From contig NZ_CP048115.1 in assembly GCF_010093045.1 (NCBI RefSeq), positions 806,001-870,000 on the forward strand: a stretch of 64,000 nt of DNA. Direction: 5' to 3'. This DNA is from Mucilaginibacter sp. 14171R-50 (lineage in GTDB: Bacteria; Bacteroidota; Bacteroidia; Sphingobacteriales; Sphingobacteriaceae). Under the pieces are notes generated by a model. That model was not told the DNA's origin and searched no databases. It saw only the letters and a program-made list of their open reading frames with translations. Position numbers and translations under genes: made by a program. Positions 26,137-36,366 of the stretch are shown piece after piece; position 1 is the first letter of the stretch, and each line of letters opens with the position of its first letter.

Positions 26137-27540
26137 CTACTTGGTATACCTGTTTATAATATCGATAATTACCTTGTTTTCCTGTAATTGCGGCAGGTAA
26201 TCAAATAGTATATAATGTTTTTCGGGGTCAGATGCCAGGGCCATCTCCAGGTAGTTAAGCGCCTCGTTGTATTCGCCTTTGGCAAACAGGTAAGCTACCA
26301 TACGGTAATAAAGCTCCGCCGCATCCGGGTTATTTTTAATGGCCTGCGATATTACCTCAATAGCATCGACCAGGCGCTTTTGCTCATACAGGATAGATGA
26401 ATAATCAAGCCAGGCATCCACATCAAGCGGGTTCAGCTCAACTACTTTCTCGTATGCGTTTTCGGCCTCGGGCAAATGGCCCAATTTATATTCGGCATCG
26501 GCAATGGCAAACCAATAATCGGCGTTGGCAATGTCAAGGTCCAAAGCTTTTTTGTAAAAGTGCAGGGCCTCAAAATAACGTTCCTCAAAATCAAGGGTCA
26601 CCCCGATACCAAACCAGGCATCGGCCAGCTTTGGGTCCATCTTAACCGATTTTTTGTAGAATGATCTCGCCTCGTCCATTTGCTCCAGCTTTTCGTAACA
26701 CTCGCCAATAGCACAGTAAGTATCGGCATTGGGCTGCTCGTATTCAAACGTTTGGCGGTAAACCTCAATGGCCTCGGCATATTTCTCGAGGTTAACCAGT
26801 GCGTTACCTTTGTTAAAATATGCCGATGCAAAGCTGTCTTTTATCAAAATGGCGTAATCATACGCGTCGATAGCTTTCTCAAACAGGCTTAACTTAGTGT
26901 AGGCGTTGCCCAGATTGTACCACGCGGCATAACTGTATGGCTCGTTATCTATGTACTGCTGGTAAAACTGTACGCTCTCTTCCTGGTTATCCAAAACATC
27001 ATAACAAAAGGCCAGCTCGTACAGGGCGTCCTGGTTTTCCATGTTTTGTTTCAGACAAAGCTTAAGGTAGGTTATGGCGGTATCATAATCGCCCATGTTT
27101 TGATAAACGTAGGCAATATGCAATAATATCTCGTCGGTCTCCTCGGCAAGATCAAGCGCCTTTTCGTAGTTCTCTAAAGCTTCGGCATTGCGTTCCATAC
27201 TCTCGTACAGGTTACCACGGATGATGTAAATATCCGCGTCGCTTGCCTCAAGCATGGCAGCCTTATCAAGCGCGGCAAATGCCTCTGATGCACGATTTGA
27301 AACTACCAGTAACTGGGCCTGTTTTATCAGGAACACCGCGGCAAAGGGGTGCTGGTTGCGCGCATACTCGGATACCTGCAGGGCTTTGGCCGGATCGTTC
27401 TTTTCTATGTAGTAGTCTATAATGTTCTCAAACGCCTGCGCGTCAAAAAAGTACTGGTCATGATTGCGAATCATCTCTTCGTACCGTTCTACCGAAAACT
27501 TTGGATCTTCGGTAAAACCAAAATCAAATTCTTCTTCCAT
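26137..27540 (-). CDS. TPR-repeat cytoplasmic protein
   Basis: The 467-residue protein has no signal peptide or membrane helix and consists of about eleven to twelve tetratricopeptide repeats from residue 40 to the end. Examples are DIYIIRGNLYESMERNAEALENYEKAL, ASAYFNKGNALVNLEKYAEAIEVYRQ and PKLADAWFGIGVTLDFEERYFEALHFYKKAL. TPR superhelices bind partner proteins; nothing here names the partner. The acidic N-terminus (MEEEFDFGFTEDPKF) is characteristic of a widespread Bacteroidota TPR protein. It stands alone on the minus strand, divergent from the aldehyde dehydrogenase. A small hairpin (CCTGCGGAT...ATCCGCAAGG, 27571-27593) lies in its leader. Confidence 0.88.
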   Translation of the reverse strand: MEEEFDFGFTEDPKFSVERYEEMIRNHDQYFFDAQAFENIIDYYIEKNDPAKALQVSEYARNQHPFAAVFLIKQAQLLVVSNRASEAFAALDKAAMLEASDADIYIIRGNLYESMERNAEALENYEKALDLAEETDEILLHIAYVYQNMGDYDTAITYLKLCLKQNMENQDALYELAFCYDVLDNQEESVQFYQQYIDNEPYSYAAWYNLGNAYTKLSLFEKAIDAYDYAILIKDSFASAYFNKGNALVNLEKYAEAIEVYRQTFEYEQPNADTYCAIGECYEKLEQMDEARSFYKKSVKMDPKLADAWFGIGVTLDFEERYFEALHFYKKALDLDIANADYWFAIADAEYKLGHLPEAENAYEKVVELNPLDVDAWLDYSSILYEQKRLVDAIEVISQAIKNNPDAAELYYRMVAYLFAKGEYNEALNYLEMALASDPEKHYILFDYLPQLQENKVIIDIINRYTK

Positions 27541-27728
27541 TCAAGTTTATTTGCAGAACACCATATTATCCCTGCGGATGTTTATCCGCAAGGCTTAAAC
27601 ATGAGTTCAAATTACAATAATAAGCATCCTCAAAGCAATTAAGTTTTCAACATACAAACATTATTAAACAAGCGTTTATACAAGTGGCTGATAATAAATG
27701 TAAAGCATTTTAGCCGGCAAGGGATGAG

Positions 27729-27762
27729 TTGAATATAATTGCCCTAAAGATTTTTACCTTTG
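27729..27762 (+). promoter_or_regulatory. Promoter of the aldehyde dehydrogenase gene
   Basis: TTG at 27729-27731, a 23-bp spacer and TACCTTTG at 27755-27762 fit the Bacteroidota promoter pattern. It overlaps a TTG at 27760 that could otherwise be read as a start, and supports the ATG at 27778. Confidence 0.55.
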
Positions 27763-27777
27763 ACAAAAGTACCAATT

Positions 27778-29319
27778 ATGAGCTTACCTATAAAGGATAT
27801 TCTTGATCATTTACATATAAACGACATAAACCATGCGTTTAGTACTGGCAATCAGTGGGGTAGCAGCGCTAACGCCGTTACTGCAAACATTGTATCGCCA
27901 ACCGATGGCAAAAAAATAGCATCGGTAAAATTTGCTACCGCGGATGAGTATAATGCCGTGGTTGAAACAGCCGCCAAGGCTTTTAAAACATGGCGCACCA
28001 TACCCGCGCCAAAACGCGGCGAGATAGTACGCCAGATAGGCGAATCGCTGCGCGAAAATAAAAAGCAGCTGGGCACCCTAGTATCTTACGAAATGGGCAA
28101 AAGCCTGCAGGAAGGCTACGGCGAGGTGCAGGAAATGATAGATATATGCGATTTTGCCGTTGGGCTTAGTCGCCAGCTTTATGGTTTAACTATGCACAGC
28201 GAACGGCCCGAACACCGTATGTACGAGCAATACCACCCCTTGGGAATTGTTGGCGTGATATCGGCATTTAACTTCCCGGTAGCGGTATGGAGCTGGAACG
28301 CCATGCTGGCCTGGGTTTGCGGCGATGTTTGCGTTTGGAAACCCTCCGAAAAAACACCTTTAACGGCTATTGCCTGCCAGCACATTGCACAGGAAGTTTT
28401 TAAGCGTAATAATATTGATGAAGGCGTAAGCTGCCTGGTTATAGGCGACCGCAACATTGGCGAGCTGATGAGCAACGATACCCGTGTGCCGCTGGTATCG
28501 GCTACCGGCTCTACCCGTATGGGCAAGGCAGTTGGCGCTGCGGTTGGCGCACGCTTAGGCAAAAGCCTGTTAGAGCTTGGCGGCAACAACGCCATCATCA
28601 TCACAGAAAATGCCGACCTGGATATGTCGCTCATTGGCGCGGTGTTTGGCGCGGTAGGCACTGCCGGGCAACGCTGTACCAGCACCCGCAGACTGATCAT
28701 TCACGAGAGCGTTTACGAGGCTTTTAAACAAAAGTTAGTTAACGCCTACAGCCAGATAAAAATTGGCGACCCGCTGGATGAGAACAACCACATGGGCCCG
28801 CTGATCGATCAGGACGCGGTAGCCTCATATCTCGATTCTATAGAGAAATGCAAGGCCGAAGGCGGCAGGTTTGTTGTTGAAGGCGGCAAACTGGAGGGTG
28901 CGGCTTACTCATCCGGCTGTTATGTAAAGCCCTGCATTGCCGAGGTTGAGAATCATTTTAAAATTGTACAGCACGAAACATTCGCGCCGATATTGTATCT
29001 GATAAAATACAAGGATATAGACGAGGCTATTGCGCTGCAGAATGGTGTGCCGCAGGGTTTATCGTCGGCTATTATGACAACTAATTTGCGCGAGGCCGAG
29101 AGGTTCCTGTCGTGCTTGGGATCTGATTGCGGTATAGCGAATGTTAACATCGGTACGTCAGGCGCGGAGATAGGCGGCGCATTTGGCGGCGAAAAAGAAA
29201 CCGGCGGCGGCCGCGAGAGCGGCTCGGATGCTTGGAAAGTTTATATGAGGCGCCAAACCAATACTATAAACTATTCTAAAACGTTGCCATTAGCGCAGGG
29301 CATTAAATTTGACCTGTAA
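27778..29319 (+). CDS. amaB: ALDH7-type aldehyde dehydrogenase (aminoadipate-semialdehyde dehydrogenase-like)
   Basis: This 513-residue NAD(P)-dependent aldehyde dehydrogenase oxidises an aldehyde to the acid. The ALDH7 subfamily (antiquitin, AmaB) acts on alpha-aminoadipate semialdehyde in lysine breakdown. Visible elements are [20 protein letters not shown], the cofactor-binding [22 protein letters not shown], the general base in LLELGGNN and catalytic Cys300 in GQRCTSTRR. The C-terminus, [26 protein letters not shown], is diagnostic for ALDH7. The ATG at 27778 is preferred over upstream TTG because the promoter -7 box overlaps the latter. No other lysine-catabolic gene is nearby, so the physiological substrate is less certain than the subfamily. 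Confidence 0.9.
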   Translation: MSLPIKDILDHLHINDINHAFSTGNQWGSSANAVTANIVSPTDGKKIASVKFATADEYNAVVETAAKAFKTWRTIPAPKRGEIVRQIGESLRENKKQLGTLVSYEMGKSLQEGYGEVQEMIDICDFAVGLSRQLYGLTMHSERPEHRMYEQYHPLGIVGVISAFNFPVAVWSWNAMLAWVCGDVCVWKPSEKTPLTAIACQHIAQEVFKRNNIDEGVSCLVIGDRNIGELMSNDTRVPLVSATGSTRMGKAVGAAVGARLGKSLLELGGNNAIIITENADLDMSLIGAVFGAVGTAGQRCTSTRRLIIHESVYEAFKQKLVNAYSQIKIGDPLDENNHMGPLIDQDAVASYLDSIEKCKAEGGRFVVEGGKLEGAAYSSGCYVKPCIAEVENHFKIVQHETFAPILYLIKYKDIDEAIALQNGVPQGLSSAIMTTNLREAERFLSCLGSDCGIANVNIGTSGAEIGGAFGGEKETGGGRESGSDAWKVYMRRQTNTINYSKTLPLAQGIKFDL

Positions 29320-29355
29320 AAGCAATAACGGAACACCATGCAACAATATCAATAG

Positions 29356-29404
29356 TGAATTTTGAATATCTAAATTAAAAATTAGCACTTTACTATTCAA
29401 AATT
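29356..29404. terminator. AT-rich inverted repeat, possible terminator
   Basis: TGAATTTTGAATA (29356-29368) is complementary to TATTCAAAATT (29394-29404) over 11 bases. It lies between the aldehyde dehydrogenase stop and the subtilase start. It has no G/C core and no clean T-run, so it could equally be a remnant repeat. Confidence 0.35.
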
Positions 29405-29448
29405 GAGCATTCGGTGTGTGATATTAAATTAAAATACGACCATTAAAT

Positions 29449-31092
29449 ATGTACAAAGTTTTCAAAAGTATTTCGGCCCTGTTACTGAGCGCGGCCGTGT
29501 TAACAGGTTTTACCGCTACAGCACAGGTAGCTCAAAAAGCGCCCGCCGACCCGCCGAAAAACTGGCACTTGCTTGATCTTAAAACGGATGGTTATTTCGG
29601 TATCAGCCTAAACCAGGCGTATCAGTTTGTAAAAGGCAAAAAAAGCAAAACTGTAGTTGTAGCTACTATTGATAGCGGTATTGATACCGCCCAGGCCGAC
29701 CTAAAGCCTGTATTGTGGGTAAATACAAAAGAGATACCCGGTAACGGCATTGATGATGATAAGAATGGTTATGTGGATGATATACACGGCTGGAACTTTT
29801 TAGGCGGCCCGGGCGGCAAATGCGATTTTACCGAAACTACCGAGGAGGTACGGGAGTATAACCGGCTTAAGGATAAATACATTAACCTTACCACCGCCCC
29901 TGCCGGCAGCGAAAAAGAGTTTGCTTACTGGGAAAAAGTAAAGCTTACTCATGATGCCACGGTAAATAAAGCCAAAACCGAAACGCAGCAGCTACAGCCG
30001 GTAATGAACGCCCTGATGGCCACCAGTGGTTATATCAAAAAAGCGCTTAGCTTAAGCGCGGGCGCGTCGTTCAAAAAGGCCGACCTGGCAAAAATTACCA
30101 CCGCCAGCGATACGGTAAGCAAAAGCAAGGCGGTTTGGATATCGGTTTTTGAGCAGCAAGGCGGCGACCAAACTAACGCCGGCATCATTAAAGAGTTAAG
30201 TGAATACCTGGCAAAATTAAATAACGACATTAACCCCGACCTTGACGCCCGCAAAAATATTGTAGGCGATAACCCCGACGTAAGGGATGGCAAACCGTAT
30301 GGCAGCAATCTGCTTAAATTTCCGGATGCCGAACACGGTACCGGTGTAGCGGGCCTTATTGGCGCTGTACGCGGTAACAAATACGGTATTGACGGCGTGG
30401 CCGACAATGTAAGGATAATGGCTATTAAAGCGGTGCCAAATGGCGACGAGTATGATAAGGATATCGCTAACGCTATACACTACGCGGTTGATAACGGCGC
30501 AAAGATCATTAACATGAGTTTTGGTAAAAAATTATCGCCCCATAAGGCCTGGGTCGACGAAGCTTTTAAATATGCTGCCGCGAAAAATGTGTTGCTGGTA
30601 CAGGCATCAGGCAATGATAATTCAGACATGGATGCCAAGCCGGAATACCCGAACGATATATTTGAGGATGGATCGGGCGTTGACGCGGATAACGTGATAA
30701 GCGTTGGCGCATCTGCCGACAGGCTGAACGCCAACCTTGCCGGCGATTTTAGCAATTATGGTAAAAAAAATGTAGATGTATTTGCACCCGGTGTTAAGGT
30801 AACATCGGTAAATATGGATGCCGAATTTAACACCGCCGACGGCACCAGCTTTGCTTCGCCAATTACGGCGGGTATAGCTGCGCTAGTGTTGGAGTATTAT
30901 CCAAACTTAAGCGCCAAACAGGTAAAACAAGTGATATTGGAATCGGCAACGCCGTTAACCGGAACGATGGTTTTAAAGCCCGGAAGCGAAACCGAAAAGG
31001 TTGATTTTACAACACTTTCGAAAACCGGGGGCATAGTAAATGCTTACAAGGCATTAGTTGCCGCATCAAAACTGAAGCCCGAAGGGATATAA
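29449..31092 (+). CDS. Secreted S8-family (subtilisin-like) serine protease
   Basis: The 547-residue product has a signal peptide (about 1-26, ending TATAQ). The catalytic triad is complete: Asp75 in VVATIDSGIDT, His296 in EHGTGVAGLIG and Ser467 in GTSFASPITAG. The oxyanion region is VQASGNDN. Between Asp and His lies a roughly 220-residue segment containing IPGNGIDDDKNGYVDDIHGWNFLGG, typical of Bacteroidota subtilases, followed by a Lys- and Ala-rich helical stretch. That segment is much longer than the few tens of residues in subtilisin. No inhibitor-type propeptide or Por sorting domain is evident. It is flanked by a strong bidirectional terminator. Confidence 0.93.
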   Translation: MYKVFKSISALLLSAAVLTGFTATAQVAQKAPADPPKNWHLLDLKTDGYFGISLNQAYQFVKGKKSKTVVVATIDSGIDTAQADLKPVLWVNTKEIPGNGIDDDKNGYVDDIHGWNFLGGPGGKCDFTETTEEVREYNRLKDKYINLTTAPAGSEKEFAYWEKVKLTHDATVNKAKTETQQLQPVMNALMATSGYIKKALSLSAGASFKKADLAKITTASDTVSKSKAVWISVFEQQGGDQTNAGIIKELSEYLAKLNNDINPDLDARKNIVGDNPDVRDGKPYGSNLLKFPDAEHGTGVAGLIGAVRGNKYGIDGVADNVRIMAIKAVPNGDEYDKDIANAIHYAVDNGAKIINMSFGKKLSPHKAWVDEAFKYAAAKNVLLVQASGNDNSDMDAKPEYPNDIFEDGSGVDADNVISVGASADRLNANLAGDFSNYGKKNVDVFAPGVKVTSVNMDAEFNTADGTSFASPITAGIAALVLEYYPNLSAKQVKQVILESATPLTGTMVLKPGSETEKVDFTTLSKTGGIVNAYKALVAASKLKPEGI

Positions 31093-31106
31093 CTTAGTCT
31101 CCCGAT

Positions 31107-31147
31107 AAAAAGGAAAGGCCTGACTGATAGTCAGGCCTTTCCTTTTT
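31107..31147. terminator. Strong bidirectional terminator between protease gene and metF
   Basis: A perfect 19-bp stem (31107-31125 with 31129-31147) around a 3-nt GAT loop contains GGCCTGACT/AGTCAGGCC and is bounded by A5 and T5. It serves both the plus-strand protease gene and the convergent metF. Confidence 0.92.
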
Positions 31148-31198
31148 ATTATAATGTCATCCTATGTTAGCTGCCACTTGTCACGAGAATATTTTTAC

Positions 31199-32155
31199 CT
31201 AAAATATCGCTTCCGCTATCCTTTTAGTTGGCCCCGGATTACCCATAGTGTAAAAATGCAGTACGGGCGCGCCAAATTTAACCAGCTCTTTACACTGGTC
31301 TATCATCCACTCTATACCGATATCTTTTACATGCTTTTCTTCCTTGCAATCGTGTATGGCATCGCTTAATGCTTCCGGGATATCGATATGGAAGGTTTTA
31401 GACAGGTTAACCAATTGCTTTGATGTGGTAATAGGCTTAAGCCCCGGTATGATAGGTACATTGATACCCACAGCCCGGCAGTTGTTCACAAAATCAAAAT
31501 ATTTCTGATTGTCGAAAAACATTTGGGTAACAATGAAGTTCGCCCCCATATCTATTTTTTGCTTCAGGTATTTAAAATCGGTTTTCAGGTTTGGCGCTTC
31601 AAAGTGCTTTTCGGGGTAGCCTGCAACACCTATGCAAAAATCCGTCTTCATAATGCCTTCGTAATGCTCGTGCAGGTACACACCGTTGTTCATGTTCACT
31701 ACCTGCTGAAGCAGGTCGGTAGCGTAGCAATGCCCGTTTGGTGTGGGAACAAAAGAGGCATCGCCACGGCGGGCGTCACCGCGCAGCACCAACACATTAT
31801 CGATACCTAAAAATTGCAGGTCTATCAGGCCGTTCTCCGTTTCATCTTTGGTAAACCCGCCGCAAAGTAAATGCGGAACGGTATCTACCTTGTACTTATT
31901 CATGATAGCCGCGCAAATGGCAATAGTGCCGGGGCGCTTGCGGTAGGCAAGTTTCTCCAGCAAACCGGTTTCGTGTTCTTTATATATGTAATCCTCGCGC
32001 AGCGAGGTAACATCAATAAACGGCGGCTTAAACTCCATCAGCGGGTCGATAGCATCGTAAATGCCCTGGATGCTCTGCCCCTTTAATGGCGGGATCAGTT
32101 CAAAAGAAAATAGTGTTTTGCCGTTGGCGTTTTTTATATGTTCGGTAATCTTCAT
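31199..32155 (-). CDS. metF: Methylenetetrahydrofolate reductase
   Basis: MetF reduces 5,10-methylene-THF to 5-methyl-THF, the methyl donor used by MetH. The 318-residue length and the FAD-binding TIM barrel are typical: FSFELIPPLKG at the start, VDTVPHLLCGGFTKDE, NVLVLRGDARRG, GVAGYPEKHFEAPN and ANFIVTQMFFDNQKYFDFV. The C-terminus, HFYTMGNPGPTKRIAEAIF, is also diagnostic. It lies 87 bp downstream of metH on the same strand, and nearly all that gap is a large hairpin, which could tune metF output relative to metH. Both would come under the SAM riboswitch upstream of metH. Confidence 0.97.
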   Translation of the reverse strand: MKITEHIKNANGKTLFSFELIPPLKGQSIQGIYDAIDPLMEFKPPFIDVTSLREDYIYKEHETGLLEKLAYRKRPGTIAICAAIMNKYKVDTVPHLLCGGFTKDETENGLIDLQFLGIDNVLVLRGDARRGDASFVPTPNGHCYATDLLQQVVNMNNGVYLHEHYEGIMKTDFCIGVAGYPEKHFEAPNLKTDFKYLKQKIDMGANFIVTQMFFDNQKYFDFVNNCRAVGINVPIIPGLKPITTSKQLVNLSKTFHIDIPEALSDAIHDCKEEKHVKDIGIEWMIDQCKELVKFGAPVLHFYTMGNPGPTKRIAEAIF

Positions 32156-32158
32156 GAG

Positions 32159-32242
32159 CCCCCTAACCCCCTAAAGGGGGAATTTATTGTAAAGTTTATA
32201 ATTATAAAATGCCCTCCTGCTCCCCTTTAGGGGGTTGGGGGG
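32159..32242. repeat. C/G-rich inverted repeat filling the metH-metF gap
   Basis: The block from 32159 (CCCCCTAACCCCCTAAAGGGG) pairs with 32222-32242 (CCCCTTTAGGGGGTTGGGGGG) at 20 of 21 positions. It begins at the metH stop and ends 3 nt before the metF ATG, so the folded mRNA would bury the metF initiation region. The motif belongs to a family seen at three other places in this window. Confidence 0.75.
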
Positions 32243-35200
32243 TTAATAATTCAAATTCGGCCCGAGCCAGCGTTCAACTGTATCTACTGACATATTTTTG
32301 CGCCTTGCATAATCCTCAACCTGGTCTTTACTTATCTTGTTCAAACCAAAATACCTTGCCTGTGGGTGCGCGAAATAAAACCCGCTTACTGATGCGGCCG
32401 GCATCATGGCCAGGCTTTCGGTAAGGTGCATGTGGGCGTTATCCTCCGCCTTTAATAGCTCAAACAAAGTGGTTTTCTCGGTATGGTCCGGGCAGGCGGG
32501 GTACCCCGGTGCCGGGCGGATGCCCTGGTATTCTTCTTTGATCAGTTCTTCGGCACCCAGTTGTTCGGTCCCTGCGTAACCCCAGTATTCCTTTCGTACC
32601 AGTTCGTGCATTTTTTCGGCAAAAGCTTCTGCAAAGCGGTCGGCAATGGCCTTGGCCATAATGCTGTTGTAATCGTCATGATCTGCCTCAAACACGGCCA
32701 CCAGCTCGTCGCAGCCAAGTCCGGCGGTCACCGCGAAGCCTCCAAAATAATCGGCCACACCGCTTTCTTTCGGAGCGATAAAATCCGACAAGGCATAATA
32801 TGGTTCGCCTTTCACCTTTTCGTTTTGCTGGCGAAGCGTATGAATACGCGTAAGCAAATGCCCGCGGGTATCGTCTGTGTAAAGTTCAATATCGTCGCCG
32901 ACGCTGTTTGCCGGCCAGAAGCCTATAACACCGCTCGCGCGCAGCAATTTTTCGTCAACGATTTTCTTCAACAATGCCTGCGCGTCGTCAAAAAGCTTTT
33001 TGGCTTCGTCGCCTACAAACTTATCGGCAAATATTTTAGGGTAGCTGCCCCGTAACTCCCAGGTATGAAAGAACGGCGTCCAATCGATATAAGGCACCAG
33101 CTCTTCCAGCGGGAAGTTTTCAAATGCTTTAATACCGGTAAATGTGGGCGCGTGCGCTACGGTTTTCAGGTCTATCTGAAACCTTTGCTCACGTGCCTGC
33201 TCAATGCTTACAAAACGCTTATCGCTTTTTTTGTTAGCATGGGCTTCGCGGGCTTTGGCATATTCGTCTTTTATGCCCTGTATATAACCTTCGCGGGTAT
33301 CGCGGTTTAGCAGGCTGCTGCAAACCGTTACGCTGCGCGATGCATCCAGCACATGAATAACCCCGCCCGAGTAATGCGGCGCTACCTTTACTGCCGCGTG
33401 GATGCGCGAGGTAGTCGCCCCGCCAATGATCAGCGGAATGGTAAAGCCTTCGCGCTCCATCTCTTTGGCAAAATGTACCATCTCATCAAGCGATGGGGTA
33501 ATCAGACCGCTAAGACCGATGATATCCACCTCGTGTTTTTTAGCTTCTTCAATTATCTTTTGGGCCGGTACCATTACCCCGAGGTCTATCACCTCAAAGT
33601 TGTTACAGGCCAGTACCACGCCTACTATATTTTTACCAATATCGTGCACATCGCCTTTTACGGTGGCCATTAATACCTTGCCCGCATTAGCACGACTGCC
33701 GCTGCTATCCTCACCGGCATCAATAACGCGTTGTTTTTCCTGTTCAATGAAGGGCAGCAGGTAAGCCACCGCCTTTTTCATTACCCGGGCCGATTTTACC
33801 ACCTGCGGCAAAAACATTTTACCGGCGCCAAACAGGTCGCCTACCACGTTCATGCCATCCATCAGCGGGCCTTCAATAACCTCTAAGGGCTTGGCAAATT
33901 TCTGGCGGGCTTCTTCTACGTCATCATCCAGGTACTCGATAATGCCTTTTACCAGCGCGTGCGACAGGCGCTGTTCTACCGTCCCTTTGCGCCACTCTTC
34001 ATCGCGCACCACTTCTTTACCTTTGCTTTTAATGGTATCGGCAAACTCAACCAAACGCTCGGTGGCATCTTCGCGGCGGTTTAGTAAAACGTCTTCCACA
34101 AGCTCAAGCAGGTCTTTCGGTATCTCCTCGTAAACTTCCAGCATCCCGGCGTTTACTATACCCATATCCAACCCGGCCTTAATGGCATGGTAGAGGAATG
34201 CAGAGTGCATAGCCTCACGCACCACGTTATTACCCCGGAACGAGAACGATATATTACTTACCCCACCGCTTACTTTAGCCAGCGGCAGGTTTTGTTTTAT
34301 CCAGCGGGTAGCTTCAATAAAATCTACTGCATAGTTGTTATGCTCTTCAAGCCCGGTGGCTACGGTCAGGATGTTGGGATCGAAGATGATATCCTGCGGA
34401 GGGAAACCTACTTCATCAACCAGTATGCGATAACTGCGTTCGCAGATCTCTTTACGGCGTTCCAATGAATCGGCCTGGCCGGTTTCATCAAAGGCCATTA
34501 CTACTGTTGCAGCACCATAGCTTAATATTTTGCGGGCGTATTCTTTAAATTTTTCCTCGCCTTCTTTTAACGAGATGGAGTTGACGATACCCTTGCCCTG
34601 TAAGCATTTTAATCCAGCCTCAATAACCGTCCATTTGGAGGAATCGATCATGATAGGCAGCCTGGCAATATCCGGTTCGCTGGCAACCAGGTTCAGGAAT
34701 TTTACCATCACCGCTTCCGAGTCGATCATCCCCTCGTCCATGTTGATATCGATCACCTGCGCGCCGCCTTCTACCTGTTGCAACGCTACGCTCAGGGCTG
34801 CCTCGTAATCTTCGGCCAGGATAAGCTTCGAAAACTTAGGCGACCCGGTGATATTGGTACGCTCACCAATGTTCACAAAGTTGGTTTCGGGCGTAAGCGT
34901 TACGGCTTCCAGTCCGCTTAGGCGCAGGTAGGGCTTAATTTCGGGTATCTGCCTTGGTGAGTATTTAGCGGCCTTATCGGCAATACACTTAATATGCTCG
35001 GGCGTGGTGCCACAGCAACCGCCAACAATATTTACCAGGCCTGCCTTCATAAAATCATCAACCTGGTGAGCGGTTTCGTGCGGGGTCTCATCGTAAGCGC
35101 CAAATTCGTTTGGCAGCCCCGCATTGGGATAGGCCGAGATGAACACACCTGCCTTTTCAGACAGTTCCTCTAAGTGGGGCCTCATTTCGCGGGCGCCCAA

Positions 35201-35959
35201 AGCACAGTTTAACCCTACTGATAGGAGGTGCGCGTGACTGATAGAGTTCCAGAACGCCTCTACCGTTTGGCCCGACAAGGTACGGCCGGAGGCGTCGGTA
35301 ATGGTACCCGATATCATAACGCCGCCAGTTTCCCTAAAGGCGGGGTAATCTTTACCGGCTGCCCGGCATTCGTTTTTATACCTGTCGATAGCGAACAAAG
35401 CCGCTTTGGCGTTCAGGGTATCAAATATAGTTTCAACCAATAACAGGTCCGAGCCGCCATCAACCAGGCCGCGTACCTGCGTATAATAGGCCTCGGCAAG
35501 GTCGTCAAAGGTAACGGCGCGGTAACCCGGATCGTTCACATCGGGCGACAGCGATGCGGTACGGTTTGTGGGACCTACGGCTCCGGCTACAAAGCGCGGT
35601 TTTGAAGGGTCGCGCTTCGTATATTCGTCAGCTACTTCACGCGCAATGCGGGCACCCTCGTAACTCAATTCATAATCAAGCTCCTCCAGGTGATAATCGG
35701 CCAGGGATATGCGTTGTGTGCTAAAAGTATTTGTCTCGATGATATCCGCACCGGCATCTAAATATTCGGCATGGATAGCCCTGATAACATCCGGGCGGGT
35801 GATATTCAACAGGTCGTTATTTCCCTTAAGGTCGGATGCATGGTCGCGGAAACGCTCCCCGCGAAAATCCTGCTCGGTGAGCTCGTACCGCTGTATCATG
35901 GTACCCATAGCTCCGTCAATAACCAATATACGCTTCTGTAGTTCTTTTCTAATGTCCAT
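32243..35959 (-). CDS. metH: Cobalamin-dependent methionine synthase
   Basis: MetH transfers the methyl group of 5-methyl-THF to homocysteine through methylcobalamin. At 1238 residues all four modules are present. The homocysteine domain (about 1-330) has zinc ligands in GLNCALG and [10 protein letters not shown]. The pterin domain (about 350-620) has [16 protein letters not shown]. The cobalamin domain has its cap ([24 protein letters not shown]) and axial ligand His772 in DVHDIGKN. The C-terminal activation domain binds SAM for reactivation ([15 protein letters not shown]). A SAM-I riboswitch about 170 nt upstream implies repression when SAM is high. metF follows, so methyl supply and use are genetically linked. 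Confidence 0.98.
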   Translation of the reverse strand: MDIRKELQKRILVIDGAMGTMIQRYELTEQDFRGERFRDHASDLKGNNDLLNITRPDVIRAIHAEYLDAGADIIETNTFSTQRISLADYHLEELDYELSYEGARIAREVADEYTKRDPSKPRFVAGAVGPTNRTASLSPDVNDPGYRAVTFDDLAEAYYTQVRGLVDGGSDLLLVETIFDTLNAKAALFAIDRYKNECRAAGKDYPAFRETGGVMISGTITDASGRTLSGQTVEAFWNSISHAHLLSVGLNCALGAREMRPHLEELSEKAGVFISAYPNAGLPNEFGAYDETPHETAHQVDDFMKAGLVNIVGGCCGTTPEHIKCIADKAAKYSPRQIPEIKPYLRLSGLEAVTLTPETNFVNIGERTNITGSPKFSKLILAEDYEAALSVALQQVEGGAQVIDINMDEGMIDSEAVMVKFLNLVASEPDIARLPIMIDSSKWTVIEAGLKCLQGKGIVNSISLKEGEEKFKEYARKILSYGAATVVMAFDETGQADSLERRKEICERSYRILVDEVGFPPQDIIFDPNILTVATGLEEHNNYAVDFIEATRWIKQNLPLAKVSGGVSNISFSFRGNNVVREAMHSAFLYHAIKAGLDMGIVNAGMLEVYEEIPKDLLELVEDVLLNRREDATERLVEFADTIKSKGKEVVRDEEWRKGTVEQRLSHALVKGIIEYLDDDVEEARQKFAKPLEVIEGPLMDGMNVVGDLFGAGKMFLPQVVKSARVMKKAVAYLLPFIEQEKQRVIDAGEDSSGSRANAGKVLMATVKGDVHDIGKNIVGVVLACNNFEVIDLGVMVPAQKIIEEAKKHEVDIIGLSGLITPSLDEMVHFAKEMEREGFTIPLIIGGATTSRIHAAVKVAPHYSGGVIHVLDASRSVTVCSSLLNRDTREGYIQGIKDEYAKAREAHANKKSDKRFVSIEQAREQRFQIDLKTVAHAPTFTGIKAFENFPLEELVPYIDWTPFFHTWELRGSYPKIFADKFVGDEAKKLFDDAQALLKKIVDEKLLRASGVIGFWPANSVGDDIELYTDDTRGHLLTRIHTLRQQNEKVKGEPYYALSDFIAPKESGVADYFGGFAVTAGLGCDELVAVFEADHDDYNSIMAKAIADRFAEAFAEKMHELVRKEYWGYAGTEQLGAEELIKEEYQGIRPAPGYPACPDHTEKTTLFELLKAEDNAHMHLTESLAMMPAASVSGFYFAHPQARYFGLNKISKDQVEDYARRKNMSVDTVERWLGPNLNY

Positions 35960-35964
35960 TTGTT

Positions 35965-36088
35965 GAGATGTGAGACAGGAGATATGAGATGTGAGATAGG
36001 AAACTAATTTCCATTATCTATCAAAATATTATTGCCGTGCTGAGAAGCGGAGCTTTCTCAAATCTCACATCTAATATCTCAAATCTAA
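35965..36088. repeat. Long imperfect inverted repeat of GAGAT/TGTGAGA units in the metH leader
   Basis: The left arm (about 35965-36001) repeats GAGATGTGAGA and GAGATATGAGATGTGAGATAG. The right arm (about 36055-36088) reads TCTCAAATCTCACATCTAAT and pairs with it over most of its length. The loop carries a smaller hairpin (TGAGAA/TTCTCA, minus strand). It lies between the riboswitch and the metH start, so it is transcribed in the leader. Confidence 0.65.
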
Positions 36089-36129
36089 GTGCAGCTTACT
36101 CGAAAAGTCGGGTGTTAAATTGACTTTCA

Positions 36130-36238
36130 CTTATCTGTCCCCGGTTATTCTTTTAACCGGAGTAGAATGTAGCACCTTGTTAAGTAACAGGTTGCTAAGA
36201 CATCGCAGGGTCTAATCCCTCCGTCTTTCTCCATAAGC
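36130..36238 (-). promoter_or_regulatory. SAM-I (S-box) riboswitch of metH
   Basis: Read on the minus strand, the element opens with CTTAT (36237-36233) and closes with ATAAG (36134-36130), forming P1. Between them are the S-box landmarks in order: GGAGGGATTAGACCCT with P2, GATGTCTTAGCAACC at the P2/P3 core, AAGGTGCTACATTC closing P3, and the P4 hairpin CCGGTTAAAAGAATAACCGG just before P1 closes. Conservation and order match the SAM-I family, which turns genes off when S-adenosylmethionine binds. The gene controlled is metH, about 170 nt downstream. The expression platform is not obvious; a weak hairpin (AAAGTC/GACTTT) directly follows P1. Confidence 0.93.
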
Positions 36239-36311
36239 GGTACAAATATGAATAATAATGTTGTAAAGTGCAAGCGTATTAATTACACCAAGGCTTTCAA
36301 AGCGGACAAAC

Positions 36312-36346
36312 AAAAAAGCCGCCTGCTTACAGCAAACGGCTTTTCA
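36312..36346 (-). terminator. Terminator of the Bax-inhibitor-1 gene
   Basis: AAAAGCCG (36314-36321) pairs with CGGCTTTT (36337-36344), with a smaller inner TGCT/AGCA pairing; on the minus strand the hairpin ends in six T. It lies 20 bp past the stop codon and insulates the riboswitch from upstream transcription. Confidence 0.85.
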
Positions 36347-36366
36347 ATTTTATTTATGATATCCGA

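Noticed and set aside
28179..28700. Minus-strand open frame of 173 codons inside the aldehyde dehydrogenase gene
   Set aside because: Antisense to conserved ALDH7 sequence.
32483..33055. Plus-strand open frame of 190 codons inside metH
   Set aside because: It is antisense to the MetH activation domain, whose frame is certain; no protein features.
36060..36130. Classical rho-independent terminator as the riboswitch expression platform
   Set aside because: The short AAAGTC/GACTTT hairpin after P1 is weak and its T-run is only four bases, and no alternative pairing with P1 could be seen by eye.
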